Positions 1 through 8,765 of a DNA stretch of 64,000 nucleotides are shown here, piece after piece. Position numbers and translations under genes: made by a program. The DNA is taken from NCBI RefSeq assembly GCF_036170895.1, contig NZ_CP108036.1, forward strand, positions 3,348,001-3,412,000. Reading direction: 5' to 3'. How positions within the stretch are numbered: the first letter of the stretch is position 1; each line of letters starts with the position of its first letter. This DNA is from Streptomyces erythrochromogenes. Its GTDB lineage: Bacteria; Actinomycetota; Actinomycetes; Streptomycetales; Streptomycetaceae. The notes beneath the pieces are model-generated. The model ran no database searches, was not told the DNA's origin, and saw only the letters and a program-made list of their open reading frames with translations.

Positions 1-235
1 CGCCGGTGACCGGGCCCAGCAGGCCGGTGACCGCGGCGGTGGGGTCGCTCGGCTGTCCCTCTTCGGCCTTCATCTGCTGCTGGCTGGTAACACCCTCGAG
101 CGCGCCGGTGGCGGTGCCGAGCGCGTCGGTGATGCCGATGGCGGGAACGGCGGCGGAGGCGGTACCGGCGGCGACGGCGGCGAGGGCGGCACCGACGGCG
201 GCGGCACCGAGGAACTTGGCAGCTGACTGCTTCAT
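1..235 (-). CDS. Small secreted protein, 3' end outside window
   Basis: The gene starts at ATG 235 and runs off the left edge, leaving about 78 residues. AAGGA lies about 10 nt upstream. The first ~29 residues form a Sec signal peptide (MKQSAAKF, then an Ala/Gly-rich core, then TASA-A). The mature part is rich in Ala, Gly, Thr and Gln (TSQQQMKAEEGQ) and shows no catalytic motif. It looks like one of the small exported Streptomyces proteins of unknown role. Function cannot be assigned. Confidence 0.6.
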   Translation of the reverse strand, partial: MKQSAAKFLGAAAVGAALAAVAAGTASAAVPAIGITDALGTATGALEGVTSQQQMKAEEGQPSDPTAAVTGLLGPVTG

Positions 236-320
236 GAAAGGTATTCCTTGCGACGGGGAATTGAGCGGCTCCGCAAACTAGTCACTTCAAACCCCCGCCC
301 GCAAACATCCGCTAATACGA

Positions 321-356
321 GAAAGCGCCCGGAAATTGCCTCTCCCGGGCGCTTTC
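321..356. terminator. Hairpin terminator after add
   Basis: A perfect 12-bp inverted repeat (GAAAGCGCCCGG paired with CCGGGCGCTTTC, 12-nt loop) lies 19 nt past the add stop. It also sits upstream of the secreted-protein gene, so it separates the two minus-strand units. Confidence 0.8.
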
Positions 357-374
357 AGTACGTCATGCCATGGC

Positions 375-1523
375 CTAGGCCGAGACAGAACCGCTGGTGG
401 AGGCGGTCTGACGGAACAGCCACTCCGACTTCAGCTCCGCGTAACCCGGCTTGATGACCTCATTGATCATGGCCAGTCGTTCATCGAAAGGAATGAACGC
501 GGACTTCATCGCATTGACGGTGAACCACTGCATGTCGTCCAGCGTGTAGCCGAAGGTGTCCACGAGGTGCTCGAACTCGCGGCTCATGCTGGTGCCGCTC
601 ATCAGGCGGTTGTCGGTGTTGACCGTGAGCCTGAAGTGCAGCTTCCGCAGCAGGCCGATCGGGTGCTCGGCGTACGAGGCGGCCGCGGCCGTCTGCAGGT
701 TCGAGGTCGGGCACATCTCCAGGGGGATGCGCTTGTCCCGGACGTAGCTGGCCAGGCGGCCCAGCTTGACCGAGCCGTCCTCGGCGACCTCGATGTCGTC
801 GATGATCTTCACGCCGTGCCCGAGGCGGTCGGCGCCGCACCACTGCAGGGCCTGCCAGATCGACGGCAGGCCGAAGGCCTCACCCGCGTGGATCGTGAAG
901 TGGTTGTTCTCGCGCTTGAGGTACTCGAAGGCGTCGAGGTGACGGGTGGGAGGGAACCCGGCCTCGGCACCGGCGATGTCGAAGCCGACCACGCCGTTGT
1001 CGCGGTAGCGGTTGGCCAGCTCCGCGATCTCCAGCGCGCGGGCCGCGTGGCGCATCGCGGTCAGCAGGGCGCCGACGCGGATGCGGTGGCCGTTGGCCTT
1101 GGCGCGGCGCTCGCCCTCGCGGAAGCCGTCGTTCACTGCCTCGACGACCTCTTCGAGGGTCAGGCCGGCTTCCAGGTGCTGCTCGGGGGCGTAGCGGATC
1201 TCGGCGTACACGACGCCGTCCTCGGCCAGGTCCTCGGCGCACTCGGCGGCGACGCGGAAGAGGGCCGCCTTCGTCTGCATGACCGCGCAGGTGTGCGCGA
1301 AGGTCTCCAGGTAGCGCGGCAGGGAGCCGGAGTCGGCGGCCTCGCGGAACCAGATGCCGAGCTTGTCGGCGTCGGTCTCGGGGAGGTTCTCGTAGCCGAC
1401 CTCGCGGGCCAGCTCGATGATGGTCCCGGGACGCAGTCCACCGTCGAGGTGATCGTGCAGGAGCACCTTCGGGGAACGACGGATCTGATCCGGGGTCGGC
1501 AGGTTGGGGGTCTCGCTCGTCAT
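375..1523 (-). CDS. add: Adenosine deaminase
   Basis: This 382-residue enzyme deaminates adenosine and deoxyadenosine to inosine forms in purine salvage. The metal-binding HDHLDGG lies at residues 23-29, catalytic HAGE at 212-215, GHG at 235-237, CPTSN at 271-275, and the metal Asp in NTDN at 302-305. Length is normal for the family. The ATG has no Shine-Dalgarno; a TAGAGT -10 box ends 6 nt before it (1535 to 1530), so the mRNA may be leaderless. The spacer upstream of that box holds the palindrome shared with the other nucleoside genes, which suggests control by the same repressor. It is divergent from an alpha/beta hydrolase. Confidence 0.96.
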   Translation of the reverse strand: MTSETPNLPTPDQIRRSPKVLLHDHLDGGLRPGTIIELAREVGYENLPETDADKLGIWFREAADSGSLPRYLETFAHTCAVMQTKAALFRVAAECAEDLAEDGVVYAEIRYAPEQHLEAGLTLEEVVEAVNDGFREGERRAKANGHRIRVGALLTAMRHAARALEIAELANRYRDNGVVGFDIAGAEAGFPPTRHLDAFEYLKRENNHFTIHAGEAFGLPSIWQALQWCGADRLGHGVKIIDDIEVAEDGSVKLGRLASYVRDKRIPLEMCPTSNLQTAAAASYAEHPIGLLRKLHFRLTVNTDNRLMSGTSMSREFEHLVDTFGYTLDDMQWFTVNAMKSAFIPFDERLAMINEVIKPGYAELKSEWLFRQTASTSGSVSA

Positions 1524-1538
1524 CTGCGCACTCTACTC

Positions 1539-1550
1539 CTACGCGCGTAG
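1539..1550. promoter_or_regulatory. Nucleoside-regulon operator 1 (add)
   Basis: Perfect 12-bp palindrome CTACGCGCGTAG. It lies inside the 17-nt spacer between a possible -35 (AAGACG, minus strand, 1558-1553) and the -10 TAGAGT (1535-1530) of add. The same word recurs before the ABC operon, and near matches precede deoA and the BMP lipoprotein gene. The central CG resembles LacI-family sites, but the regulator is not in this window. Confidence 0.7.
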
Positions 1551-1636
1551 AGCGTCTTGTCCCCGGCAGGCGTCGATATGTAACAGAGACCGCGCGGACG
1601 GATGGCGTACACCCGAAGGTCTGAGACTGTTCCGCC

Positions 1637-2371
1637 ATGGCACAGCATGCGCCGCCGGCGCGCGGGGCCCGCCTGGGGCGGGCGGCCGGCGCGAGAACCG
1701 GCTCGGGTCCGACGGAAAGCCCGGTCAACGGGGTGGTGCTCCTGCTTCCCGGAGCTTCCAGATTCTCCCCCGGCCCCCTGCGTCCGCTCGCGCGGGCGCT
1801 GGCCCGGGCGGGCGGTACGGACGGTCTGGTCGCACACGCCGTCATCCACGGCGGGGAGTCCGCGCGGGAGGAGCAGGCGCGGTGGGCGGCGGACGAGGTG
1901 GTGCGGCGCTACGGGGACGTTCCGGTGTGCCTGGCCGGCTACGACGCGGGCGGTCTGGCCGCGCTGCGGGCGGCGGGGCACGGGGCCGTCAACTCGGTTC
2001 TGGCACTCGCCCCCTGTTTGGCGGAGGGGGTGCCCGCCGACTCCCCAGAACCGGTGAAACAGCTGTCGGGGCGGCAAGTGTTGATCGTGCACGGCACCAA
2101 CGACGCGCGCAGCGATCCGGAGATCTCCTTCCGGCTGGCGGAGCGGGCGAAGAAGGCGAACCGCTCGACGTGCCGGTTCGAGGTGCACTCGGACGGGCAC
2201 GGGCTGCGCGAGCACCAGGCGGAAGTGGTGGCGCTGGGCGTGGACTTCGTCCTGGGCGCGGTCTTCTCGGGGCGGTACTCGCGCCCCGTCACGGACGCCC
2301 TGGCCGCGCCGCCGCCGCTGGGCCTGAGGATGCCGCTGGCCTCAGGCTTCGGGAGGTCGCTGCGGGGGTGA
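1637..2371 (+). CDS. Alpha/beta-hydrolase-fold protein lacking the Ser nucleophile
   Basis: A 244-residue cytosolic protein with an alpha/beta hydrolase layout: an LLLPGA strand-loop near residue 36, a nucleophile-elbow position GYDAGG at 101-106, HGTND at 152-156 (the acid-loop position) and SDGHGLR near 185-191 (the His position). The elbow carries Asp103 where hydrolases have Ser, Cys or Asp. Asp is the nucleophile in epoxide hydrolases and haloalkane dehalogenases, but the rest looks like a dienelactone-hydrolase-type esterase, so it may be inactive or changed in function. It is divergent from add across a 113-bp promoter region. The substrate is unknown. Confidence 0.7.
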   Translation: MAQHAPPARGARLGRAAGARTGSGPTESPVNGVVLLLPGASRFSPGPLRPLARALARAGGTDGLVAHAVIHGGESAREEQARWAADEVVRRYGDVPVCLAGYDAGGLAALRAAGHGAVNSVLALAPCLAEGVPADSPEPVKQLSGRQVLIVHGTNDARSDPEISFRLAERAKKANRSTCRFEVHSDGHGLREHQAEVVALGVDFVLGAVFSGRYSRPVTDALAAPPPLGLRMPLASGFGRSLRG

Positions 2372-2466
2372 GGGCCCGGCCGGGACGCGGACGGCGAAAC
2401 GGGCTCCCCGGCGTACCGTGAGAAGTGGACTCGGGGTGCTCGCTCCTCTCCCGGAGGCGATCGGCG

Positions 2467-2835
2467 ATGACCGCAATCGACTGCAGGAACTTCGACCAGC
2501 CGGACGAGACCAGGCCGTTCGTCGGCGGCATGGGCAGGCTGGACCTGGTGGACACCGGGGACGGGGCGGTCGGGCGGGCCGTGTTCCTGCCGGGCTGGAA
2601 GTGGTCGGAGCACGTCCAGCCGCTGGCCGGGACGGACAGCTGCCGGGCCGACCACACCGGGTACGTCGTGAGCGGCCGCATGAAGGTCGTCATGGACGGC
2701 GGGGAGAGCGCCGAGTTCGGTCCCGGCGACTACATGCGGGTGCACCCCGGGCACAACGCCTGGGTGGTGGGCGACGAGCCCTGCGTGACGCTGGACTGGA
2801 CCGGCTTCTCCGACTACGCGAAGCCCTCCGCCTGA
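2467..2835 (+). CDS. Cupin-domain protein
   Basis: A 122-residue single-domain cupin. GGAGG at 2453-2457 selects ATG 2467 over the upstream in-frame start at 2425. The first cupin motif is seen as the SEHVQPL...DHTGYVVSG region, and the second as EFGPGDYMRVHPGHNAWV, where the metal-binding His and Glu usually lie. It has no signal peptide or DNA-binding domain. Likely a small metal-dependent enzyme or sensor of unknown substrate. The next gene is a LuxR-type regulator 265 bp away on the same strand, with GC-rich repeats between. Confidence 0.75.
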   Translation: MTAIDCRNFDQPDETRPFVGGMGRLDLVDTGDGAVGRAVFLPGWKWSEHVQPLAGTDSCRADHTGYVVSGRMKVVMDGGESAEFGPGDYMRVHPGHNAWVVGDEPCVTLDWTGFSDYAKPSA

Positions 2836-2863
2836 CGGCCCGCGGCGCCGGGGCCGGGCCGGG

Positions 2864-2889
2864 CCCGGCCGCGGCCGCGGCCGCGGCCG
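2864..2889. repeat. Short GCGGCC tandem / self-complementary run
   Basis: About three to four copies of CGGCCG/GCGGCC follow the cupin gene. The run is self-complementary and could fold as a hairpin and end cupin transcription, but there is no T-tract. Confidence 0.4.
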
Positions 2890-3002
2890 GTCGTTTCGCG
2901 CCGGTCCGTCCGTACCCGCCGTTCCGCCCCCTCTCGGTCGGATGGCACGGATGGACCGGCGCGATCGCGTTCCCCCTTCACGCCGTGTGACCACTGTGCC
3001 GC

Positions 3003-3018
3003 TTCGGCATATGCCGAA
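3003..3018. promoter_or_regulatory. Perfect 16-bp palindrome upstream of LuxR-type gene
   Basis: TTCGGCATATGCCGAA is a perfect 16-bp inverted repeat, 82 nt before the preferred start of the downstream regulator. It is a candidate operator, possibly for autoregulation, since LuxR-type C-terminal HTH dimers bind sites of this kind. No other copy was noticed in the window. Confidence 0.5.
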
Positions 3019-3100
3019 TGGGTCTTCTCAGGCGTCGTCTTGCCGCCTTGCGGGAACACGAGGGGTTTACGAACAGGTCCACACCGGGACGAATACGCAC

Positions 3101-4171
3101 ATGCCAGCCGAGGGAACCGGAGCGTCCGGGGCGACGGCCGGGGCAGCCGGTGCGTCCGGGGAGCTGACCCCCGCCGCCCGGCGCCTGTACGCGTACGCCG
3201 TCGAGCGGCACGCCTTTGACGCGGACGAGGCCACGCGGGCCCTCGGCGTGCGCGCGGCCGCCGCGATCACCGAGCTGGCCGCCGCGCACCTGCTCCAGCG
3301 GGCGCCCGGCGGCGGGGCGGACCGGTGGAGCGCCGTGGCACCGCGGGCGGCGGCGGCCCGGGCTCTGGCCCCGCTGGCCCTGCTCGTACGGGAGACCCAC
3401 GACGAGATGGACCGGCTGCGCGGGCGCCTGGAGGCGCTCGTGCCCGCGTACGAGGCGGGGACCGCGCACCGGGACCTGAGCGGGGCGGGGCACCTGGAGC
3501 TGGTCACGGACCTCGGCGCCGTACGGGGGCTGATCGCGGAGCTGGCCGCGGCGTGCGAGCAGGAGCTGCTGACCTCGCAGCCGGGCGGCGGCCGTCCGCT
3601 GGAGACCCTGGAGGAGTCGATCGGACGGGACGAGTCGCTGCTGGCGCGCGGGGTCCGGATGCGCACGATCTACCAGCACACGGCCCGCTACTCGCGGCCC
3701 ACGGCCGCGTACGTGGAGCGGGTGACGGCGCTGGGCGCGCAGGTGCGGACGCTGGGCGACGGGCTGATGCGGATGCTCGTGTTCGACGGGCGGACGGGGC
3801 TGATGGCGGTGCCGGAGCGCAGCGGGGCGGCGCTGGTGGTGCGGGAGCCGAGTGTCGTGCACTTCATGACCTCGGCCTTCGAGCGGTCGTGGCTGGGGGC
3901 GGAGCCCTTCCCCACGTCGGTGAGCCCGGAGGCGGCGCGGTCGATCTCGGACGAGCTGCGGCAGACGATCGTGCGGCTGCTGTCGGAGGGGCTGGAGGAC
4001 AAGGTGATCGCGCGCCGCCTCGGCATGTCGGAGCGGACGTGCCAGCGCCACATCGCGGAGATCATGCGGGCGGTGGGCGCCAAGTCCCGCTTCCAGGCGG
4101 GCTACTTGCTGTCCTCGCACACCGCCCCCACCGTCCCCGGCCCGGGCGGCGGGGGCGGCACGGCCCAGTAG
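3101..4171 (+). CDS. LuxR-type HTH transcriptional regulator
   Basis: The product is about 356 residues from ATG 3101 (frame open upstream to 2942; no clear Shine-Dalgarno, so the start is uncertain). The N-terminal part (LTPAARRLYAYAVE..., about residues 20-75) resembles a TrmB-like winged helix. The middle holds a domain of unknown ligand. The C-terminal LuxR/GerE HTH reads SDELRQTIVRLLSEGLEDKVIARRLGMSERTCQRHIAEIM. There is no response-regulator receiver or ATPase domain. This architecture is common among orphan Streptomyces regulators of development or secondary metabolism. Targets are unknown; the palindrome upstream suggests self-control. Confidence 0.85.
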   Translation: MPAEGTGASGATAGAAGASGELTPAARRLYAYAVERHAFDADEATRALGVRAAAAITELAAAHLLQRAPGGGADRWSAVAPRAAAARALAPLALLVRETHDEMDRLRGRLEALVPAYEAGTAHRDLSGAGHLELVTDLGAVRGLIAELAAACEQELLTSQPGGGRPLETLEESIGRDESLLARGVRMRTIYQHTARYSRPTAAYVERVTALGAQVRTLGDGLMRMLVFDGRTGLMAVPERSGAALVVREPSVVHFMTSAFERSWLGAEPFPTSVSPEAARSISDELRQTIVRLLSEGLEDKVIARRLGMSERTCQRHIAEIMRAVGAKSRFQAGYLLSSHTAPTVPGPGGGGGTAQ

Positions 4172-4225
4172 GGCCCCGGTCCGCTGTGCCGGTCGTAGTA
4201 CGCGCGCGGCTCCGGGCGGCGGCCA

Positions 4226-5197
4226 TCAGTTTTCGCTCTGGTGGCCCTCCTGCGGCGCGAGCGGTTCCAGTTCCGGGATGAGGCGGCCTCGGCGGGAGAG
4301 GAGGAAGCGCTTGAACGCGGCGACCGGCGGGGTGTCGGGGTGGCCGTCCAGCCAGGCGACGCCGATCTCGCGGACGGCGCGCGGGGCGGTCACGTTCAGC
4401 TCGACCACCCCGGGGCGGGCCACGGCGGGAGGCGGCAACAGGGCCACGCCGAGGCCGGCGGCGACCAGGCCGCGCAGGGTCTCGGCCTCCTCGCCCTCGA
4501 AGGCGACGCGGGGGGTGAACCCGGCTTCCGCGCACAGGTCGTCGGTGATGCGGCGCAGGCCGTAGCCGGCCTCCAGGGTGACGAAGGTTTCCTCCGCGGC
4601 CTCGGCGAGGCGGATGCGCTTGCGGCCCGCGAGGCGGTGGTCGTCGGGGACGACCAGGCGCAGCCGCTGTTCGTCGAGGCGGCGGGCGACGAGGTCGGGG
4701 GCGTCCGGGAGCGGCGAGGTGAGGCAGAGGTCGAGTTCTCCGGAGCGCAGCTTCTCCAGCATGGCCTCGCCGTAGTTCTGGACCAGGGAGAAGCGCACGC
4801 GCGGGTGGTCGGCGCGGAAGGCGCGGATGAGGCCGGGTACGGTCTCGGGGCCGAGGGTGTGCAGGAAGCCGAAGGCGACCTTGCCGTAGGCCGCGTCGGC
4901 GTCCTGCTGGACGGACTCGGCGGCGTGGGCGATGCCGTCCAGGGCCTGTTCGGCGGAGGCGAGGAAGGTGCGGCCCGCCGTGGTCAGGGCGACGGTGCGG
5001 CCCTTGCGGGCGAACAGGGAGACGCCCAGGTCCTGTTCGAGGCGGACGATGGCCCGGGACAGGGTGGACTGCGGTACGCCCAGCTCCTGGGCGGCGCGGG
5101 TGACGTGCTCGTGCCGGGCGACCGCGACGAAATACGCCAGCCGGGGCGCCAGCGAGGTTGTCACTGCCATGTCTTCTACGTAACGGTTCGTCGACAT
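4226..5197 (-). CDS. LysR-family transcriptional regulator
   Basis: A 323-residue LTTR with a winged HTH at residues ~15-75 (AAQELGVPQSTLSRAIVRLEQDLGVSLFARKGRTVALT) and a periplasmic-binding-like effector domain after ~100 (GKVAFGFLHTLGPETVPGL). AGGAG 5 nt before ATG 5197 supports this start; ATG 5170 is an alternative. It is transcribed away from an MFS transporter 94 bp off, the classic LTTR-and-target layout, so it most likely controls that gene. It is convergent with the LuxR-type gene. The effector cannot be predicted. Confidence 0.92.
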   Translation of the reverse strand: MSTNRYVEDMAVTTSLAPRLAYFVAVARHEHVTRAAQELGVPQSTLSRAIVRLEQDLGVSLFARKGRTVALTTAGRTFLASAEQALDGIAHAAESVQQDADAAYGKVAFGFLHTLGPETVPGLIRAFRADHPRVRFSLVQNYGEAMLEKLRSGELDLCLTSPLPDAPDLVARRLDEQRLRLVVPDDHRLAGRKRIRLAEAAEETFVTLEAGYGLRRITDDLCAEAGFTPRVAFEGEEAETLRGLVAAGLGVALLPPPAVARPGVVELNVTAPRAVREIGVAWLDGHPDTPPVAAFKRFLLSRRGRLIPELEPLAPQEGHQSEN

Positions 5198-5290
5198 CCA
5201 CGCTCCTGACCTCTACTGATGCAGCAGTGGATCGATTATCGCGATTCTGTGCATTGGACGCATGAAAAGCAGAGGCCTACCGTCGAAGGC

Positions 5291-6574
5291 ATGCCTCCCG
5301 TTCATACCGGGGCACCCGTCATCACGGGTGCCTCCACCGCGTCGTCCCCCGCACCGGCACCCCACTCCCCCGGCCGCCCCGGCTACCGCCGGATGAGCTT
5401 CGCGCTCTTCGCCGCCGGACTGGCGACCTTCGCCCTCCTCTACTCCACCCAGGCGCTGCTGCCCGCGATCTCCGACGACCTCGGGGTGACGGCGGGTCAG
5501 GCCAGCTGGACGGTGTCCGCGGCCACCGGCGCCCTCGCGCTGTTCGTGCTCCCGCTCAGCGCGCTCTCCGAGCGGTTCGGCCGCACCCGGGTGATGACCT
5601 GGTCGATGGCGATCGCCGTCGGCGTCGCGCTCCTCATCCCCTTCGCGCCGAACCTGGAGTGGCTGGTGGTGCTGCGCGCCGTGCAGGGTGCGGCGATCGC
5701 CGGCATTCCGGCCTCCGCGATGGCGTACCTGGCGGAGGAGGTCCAACCCAGGGCGCTGGTGGCCGCGATCGGCCTGTTCGTGGCGGGCAACTCCATCGGC
5801 GGCATGAGCGGCCGCCTCGTCACGGGCTGGGCGGCGCAGCTGGGGGGCTGGCGGGCGGGTCTGGCCGCCGTCGCCGTGATGGCGCTGGCCTGCGCCGTGG
5901 TCTTCCTGGTGATGCTGCCGCGGGCGCGGTTCTTCCGCCCGGCGTCGCTGAACCCGCGCGCGGTGGGCCGTACCGTCGCCGGTCACCTGCGCGATCCGCT
6001 GCTGCTGCGGCTGTACGGGATCGGCGCGCTGTTCATGACGGTCTTCGGCGCGGTCTACACGGTGATCGGCTACCGCCTGGTGGACGAGCCGTTCTCGCTC
6101 GGCCAGGGCGTGATCGGGTCGATCTTCCTGATCTACCTGGTCGGTACGGTGTCCTCCGCCGCGGCCGGCAAGCTGGTGGCCCGTACGGGGCGGCGCGGCG
6201 CGCTGTACCTGGCCGTGACCACCACGGCGCTGGGGCTGCTGCTGTCGCTGTCGGACTCCCTGGTGACGGTCGTGCTGGGGCTGGTCCTGATCACGGCGGG
6301 CTTCTTCGCCGGGCACGCGGTGGCCTCGGCCGCGGTGAGCCGGACCGCGAAGACGGGCCGCGCGCAGGCCTCCGCGCTCTACCAGTCGGCGTACTACCTC
6401 GGTTCCAGCGCGGGCGGCACCCTCGGCGCCCTCGCCTACCACGACGCCGGCTGGGCGGCCACGGTCGGCATCGCGCTGCTCGCGGTGCTCGGCGTCGTCT
6501 CGATCACCCTGTACGGGACGCACGCGGCCCGCGCGCAGCGGCGCATACCGGCTTCCGCCGCAGGCGCGCGCTGA
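5291..6574 (+). CDS. MFS transporter (YnfM/arabinose-efflux type)
   Basis: About 427 residues with 12 predicted membrane segments, beginning at SFALFAAGLATFALLYSTQALLPAI. The loop 2-3 signature LSERFGRTRVMTWSM marks the major facilitator family, and the fold resembles YnfM/CynX-like drug or metabolite exporters. The start at 5291 is favoured over 5219 because the N-terminus then begins with a short cytosolic tail; GAAGG is close. The divergent LysR gene probably controls it. Substrate unknown. Confidence 0.88.
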   Translation: MPPVHTGAPVITGASTASSPAPAPHSPGRPGYRRMSFALFAAGLATFALLYSTQALLPAISDDLGVTAGQASWTVSAATGALALFVLPLSALSERFGRTRVMTWSMAIAVGVALLIPFAPNLEWLVVLRAVQGAAIAGIPASAMAYLAEEVQPRALVAAIGLFVAGNSIGGMSGRLVTGWAAQLGGWRAGLAAVAVMALACAVVFLVMLPRARFFRPASLNPRAVGRTVAGHLRDPLLLRLYGIGALFMTVFGAVYTVIGYRLVDEPFSLGQGVIGSIFLIYLVGTVSSAAAGKLVARTGRRGALYLAVTTTALGLLLSLSDSLVTVVLGLVLITAGFFAGHAVASAAVSRTAKTGRAQASALYQSAYYLGSSAGGTLGALAYHDAGWAATVGIALLAVLGVVSITLYGTHAARAQRRIPASAAGAR

Positions 6575-6664
6575 CGGGAACTTCGCTTCCACCGGAGGCA
6601 ACCCCTGCTCGTTTTCCGGGCATTCAACACGGAGGACGAAGTGCGGTGAGCAGGGGAGGACCGG

Positions 6665-7378
6665 ATGGGGACGCGGAAGGCGCGCGGACGGGCAGGACGG
6701 CGCACGGCGGTGTGGGGCGGGGCGGCGGCGCTGGCGCTGCCGTGGGCGGTGGTCGCGGGAGGCGGAACGGCAGAGGCCGCCTCCTGCAACCTGTCCACCG
6801 GGCCGTACCAGCGCCAGGTGGAGAAGTTCCTGGGACGGCCCGTGGACGGCAGGCAGTCGGCAGCCGACTGCACGGCCGTCAGGGCCTTCCAGACCAAACA
6901 CGGGATAAGCCCGGCCCAGGGCTACGCCGGACCGCTGACCTGGCAGGCGATGAGCACGATGCTGGCCCAGCGGGCGGCGGGCAGCGCCCCGAACAGGGCG
7001 GGTGACTGCCCGGTGGACCGGGGGCGGATCGCCTGCGTGGACCTGACGCGGCAGCTCAGCTGGATCCAGGACGGCGCCACCCTGAGGTACGGCCCCGTTC
7101 CGGTCCGCACCGGCAAGGACGGCACGGAGACCCGGACCGGCCTGAAGAGGATCTACCACCGCAGCATCGACCACTGGTCGACGGTCTACAACGTGTCCAT
7201 GCCGTACGCCCAGTTCTTCGACGGCGGCATCGCCTTCCACTCGACCGCCAAGAGCATGTGGAACCCGCCCGGTTCGGGCGGCTGCGTGAACATGCGGTCC
7301 GCCGACGCCAAGGCGTACTGGAACCTGCTCGGGAAGGGTGAGGACGTCTACGTGTACGGCCGCAAGCCGGGCACGTAG
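6665..7378 (+). CDS. L,D-transpeptidase with peptidoglycan-binding domain
   Basis: A 237-residue exported protein. Twin Arg (GRR) and a hydrophobic stretch give a signal peptide ending near residue 38 (AEA-A). Residues ~45-100 form a peptidoglycan-binding-like module. The YkuD catalytic domain follows, with His192 and catalytic Cys207 in SGGCVNM. Most YkuD enzymes have SHGC; here Gly replaces His beside the Cys. The family makes 3-3 cross-links or attaches proteins to peptidoglycan. GGGAGG 6 nt before the ATG supports the start. It stands alone between two MFS genes. Confidence 0.88.
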   Translation: MGTRKARGRAGRRTAVWGGAAALALPWAVVAGGGTAEAASCNLSTGPYQRQVEKFLGRPVDGRQSAADCTAVRAFQTKHGISPAQGYAGPLTWQAMSTMLAQRAAGSAPNRAGDCPVDRGRIACVDLTRQLSWIQDGATLRYGPVPVRTGKDGTETRTGLKRIYHRSIDHWSTVYNVSMPYAQFFDGGIAFHSTAKSMWNPPGSGGCVNMRSADAKAYWNLLGKGEDVYVYGRKPGT

Positions 7379-7400
7379 GCCGTCTCTTCCGGATCCCGCC

Positions 7401-8738
7401 TCAGGCGGGCGCGGCGGCGGCAGCCGGGGCCGGAGCCCCGGCCAGGGCGTCCAACCTGCGCAGGCTGGCGCGGCGTTGGACGAGGGACAGGCCGGCCACC
7501 GCCGCCCCGAGGGCGATCCACCCGGCCGGACCGGCCGCCATCACCGCCCCGGTGAGCAGCAGCGGGCCCGCGGACTTCTGCACGGACTGCGCCATGCCGG
7601 CCACGCCGAGGTACGAGGCGCGCGCCTGACGGGGCGCGAGGGTGACGGCGAGCTCCCACGAACTCACCGAGCGCATCAGCTCGGCCGCGGTGGCCAGCAC
7701 CGCCGCGGCGAGCAGGGCGGCCGAGGCGGCCCAGGCCCCGCCGCCGGTCGCGGCGGCCAGGAGGGCGCAGCACAGGAGCGTGGTCAGTCCGTACAGGGCG
7801 ACGGCTCCCGCCGCCTGGCGCGGCCCCCGGACCTTCGCCGACACGCGCAGCTGGAGGACGACGACGAGCACGGTGTTGACGACCAGGAAGGCCGGGACCA
7901 GTTCGTGCGGCGCGGTGGTGCGGCTGACCAGCCACAGCGGGATGCCGATGGCCAGGATCGAGTCGTCGAGGTGCATCGGGATGTCCAGCAGGACGAACCG
8001 GAGGTAGCCGCGGTCCCGCCACGGACTCGGCCCCCCGGCAGCGGGTGCGGCCTGCGGGGCGGCGGCATCGGCATCGGCGGTGGGTGCGGTCACGAGCCCG
8101 CGGCCGCGCGGCTCCCGGGTCCGCCACACCAGGGCGGCGGCCACGAGGAACGACAGCGCGTCGGCCAGGATGAGCACGTGGTAGGCCCCGCGGGTGCCGA
8201 CGGCGAGGCCGATGGCGGCGAGTCCGGCCCCGAGCGCGTAGCCGGCGTTCGCCGAGCTGCGCGAGAGCGCCTGGTAGGTGGCGCGCCGATCGCCCGCGAC
8301 CCGGGTGGCGAAGAGCATCTCCAGGGTCTTGGCCGCCCGGTCTCCGAGGTGGGTGACGGCCACCACGGGCAGCAGCAGCGCGAAGTCGGTGACGACGAGC
8401 AGCAGGCAGAGGGCGACCAGGCGCAGCAGGTGGGCGCAGATCAGCAGGGAGCGCACCGGGAAGCGGTCGGCGAGGTGGCCCGCCAGGGGCGAGCCGGCGA
8501 TGCCCGCGACCCCGGACGCCCCCAGCAGTATGCCGACCTGTCCGGCGTCGAGGCCGATGACGAAGGTGAAGTAGAGGACGCAGGCCGCGGCCCAGACGCC
8601 GGTGCCGGCGCGGTCCAGCAGCTGGGCGAGGAGCATGATCCGCGCGTCGCGGCCGCCGGGCGGCCGCCGCAGCTGCGCCACCAGACCGGGGTCCCGGTCC
8701 TCGCGCCGTGCCTTCCGGATCTCCCCGCCGCGCCGCAT
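7401..8738 (-). CDS. MFS transporter, probable drug exporter
   Basis: A 445-residue major facilitator with ~12 membrane segments (ACVLYFTFVIGLDAGQVGILLG onward) and loop motif GHLADRFPVRSL. It has a long charged linker after about residue 210 and an Ala/Pro-rich tail. GGGGAGG lies ~6 nt before ATG 8738. Its upstream region carries two perfect MarR-like palindromes and a partial third, so expression is probably repressed and induced by a small molecule. It is divergent from a SigG-like sigma factor. Substrate unknown. Confidence 0.88.
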   Translation of the reverse strand: MRRGGEIRKARREDRDPGLVAQLRRPPGGRDARIMLLAQLLDRAGTGVWAAACVLYFTFVIGLDAGQVGILLGASGVAGIAGSPLAGHLADRFPVRSLLICAHLLRLVALCLLLVVTDFALLLPVVAVTHLGDRAAKTLEMLFATRVAGDRRATYQALSRSSANAGYALGAGLAAIGLAVGTRGAYHVLILADALSFLVAAALVWRTREPRGRGLVTAPTADADAAAPQAAPAAGGPSPWRDRGYLRFVLLDIPMHLDDSILAIGIPLWLVSRTTAPHELVPAFLVVNTVLVVVLQLRVSAKVRGPRQAAGAVALYGLTTLLCCALLAAATGGGAWAASAALLAAAVLATAAELMRSVSSWELAVTLAPRQARASYLGVAGMAQSVQKSAGPLLLTGAVMAAGPAGWIALGAAVAGLSLVQRRASLRRLDALAGAPAPAAAAAPA

Positions 8739-8765
8739 CCCAGGCCTCCCCGCCCGCCGTCCAGG

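Noticed and set aside
375..1523. NTDN in place of the usual DDP metal motif in adenosine deaminase
   Set aside because: As I recall, actinobacterial Add enzymes commonly have NTDN here, so it is not a defect.
336..1550. Long plus-strand frame opposite add
   Set aside because: It mirrors the add gene with GC-biased codons, has no ribosome-binding site and no recognisable domain.
1504..2421. Long frame overlapping the hydrolase gene
   Set aside because: Arg/Gly-rich shadow typical of high-GC DNA; the alpha/beta-hydrolase frame has family motifs.
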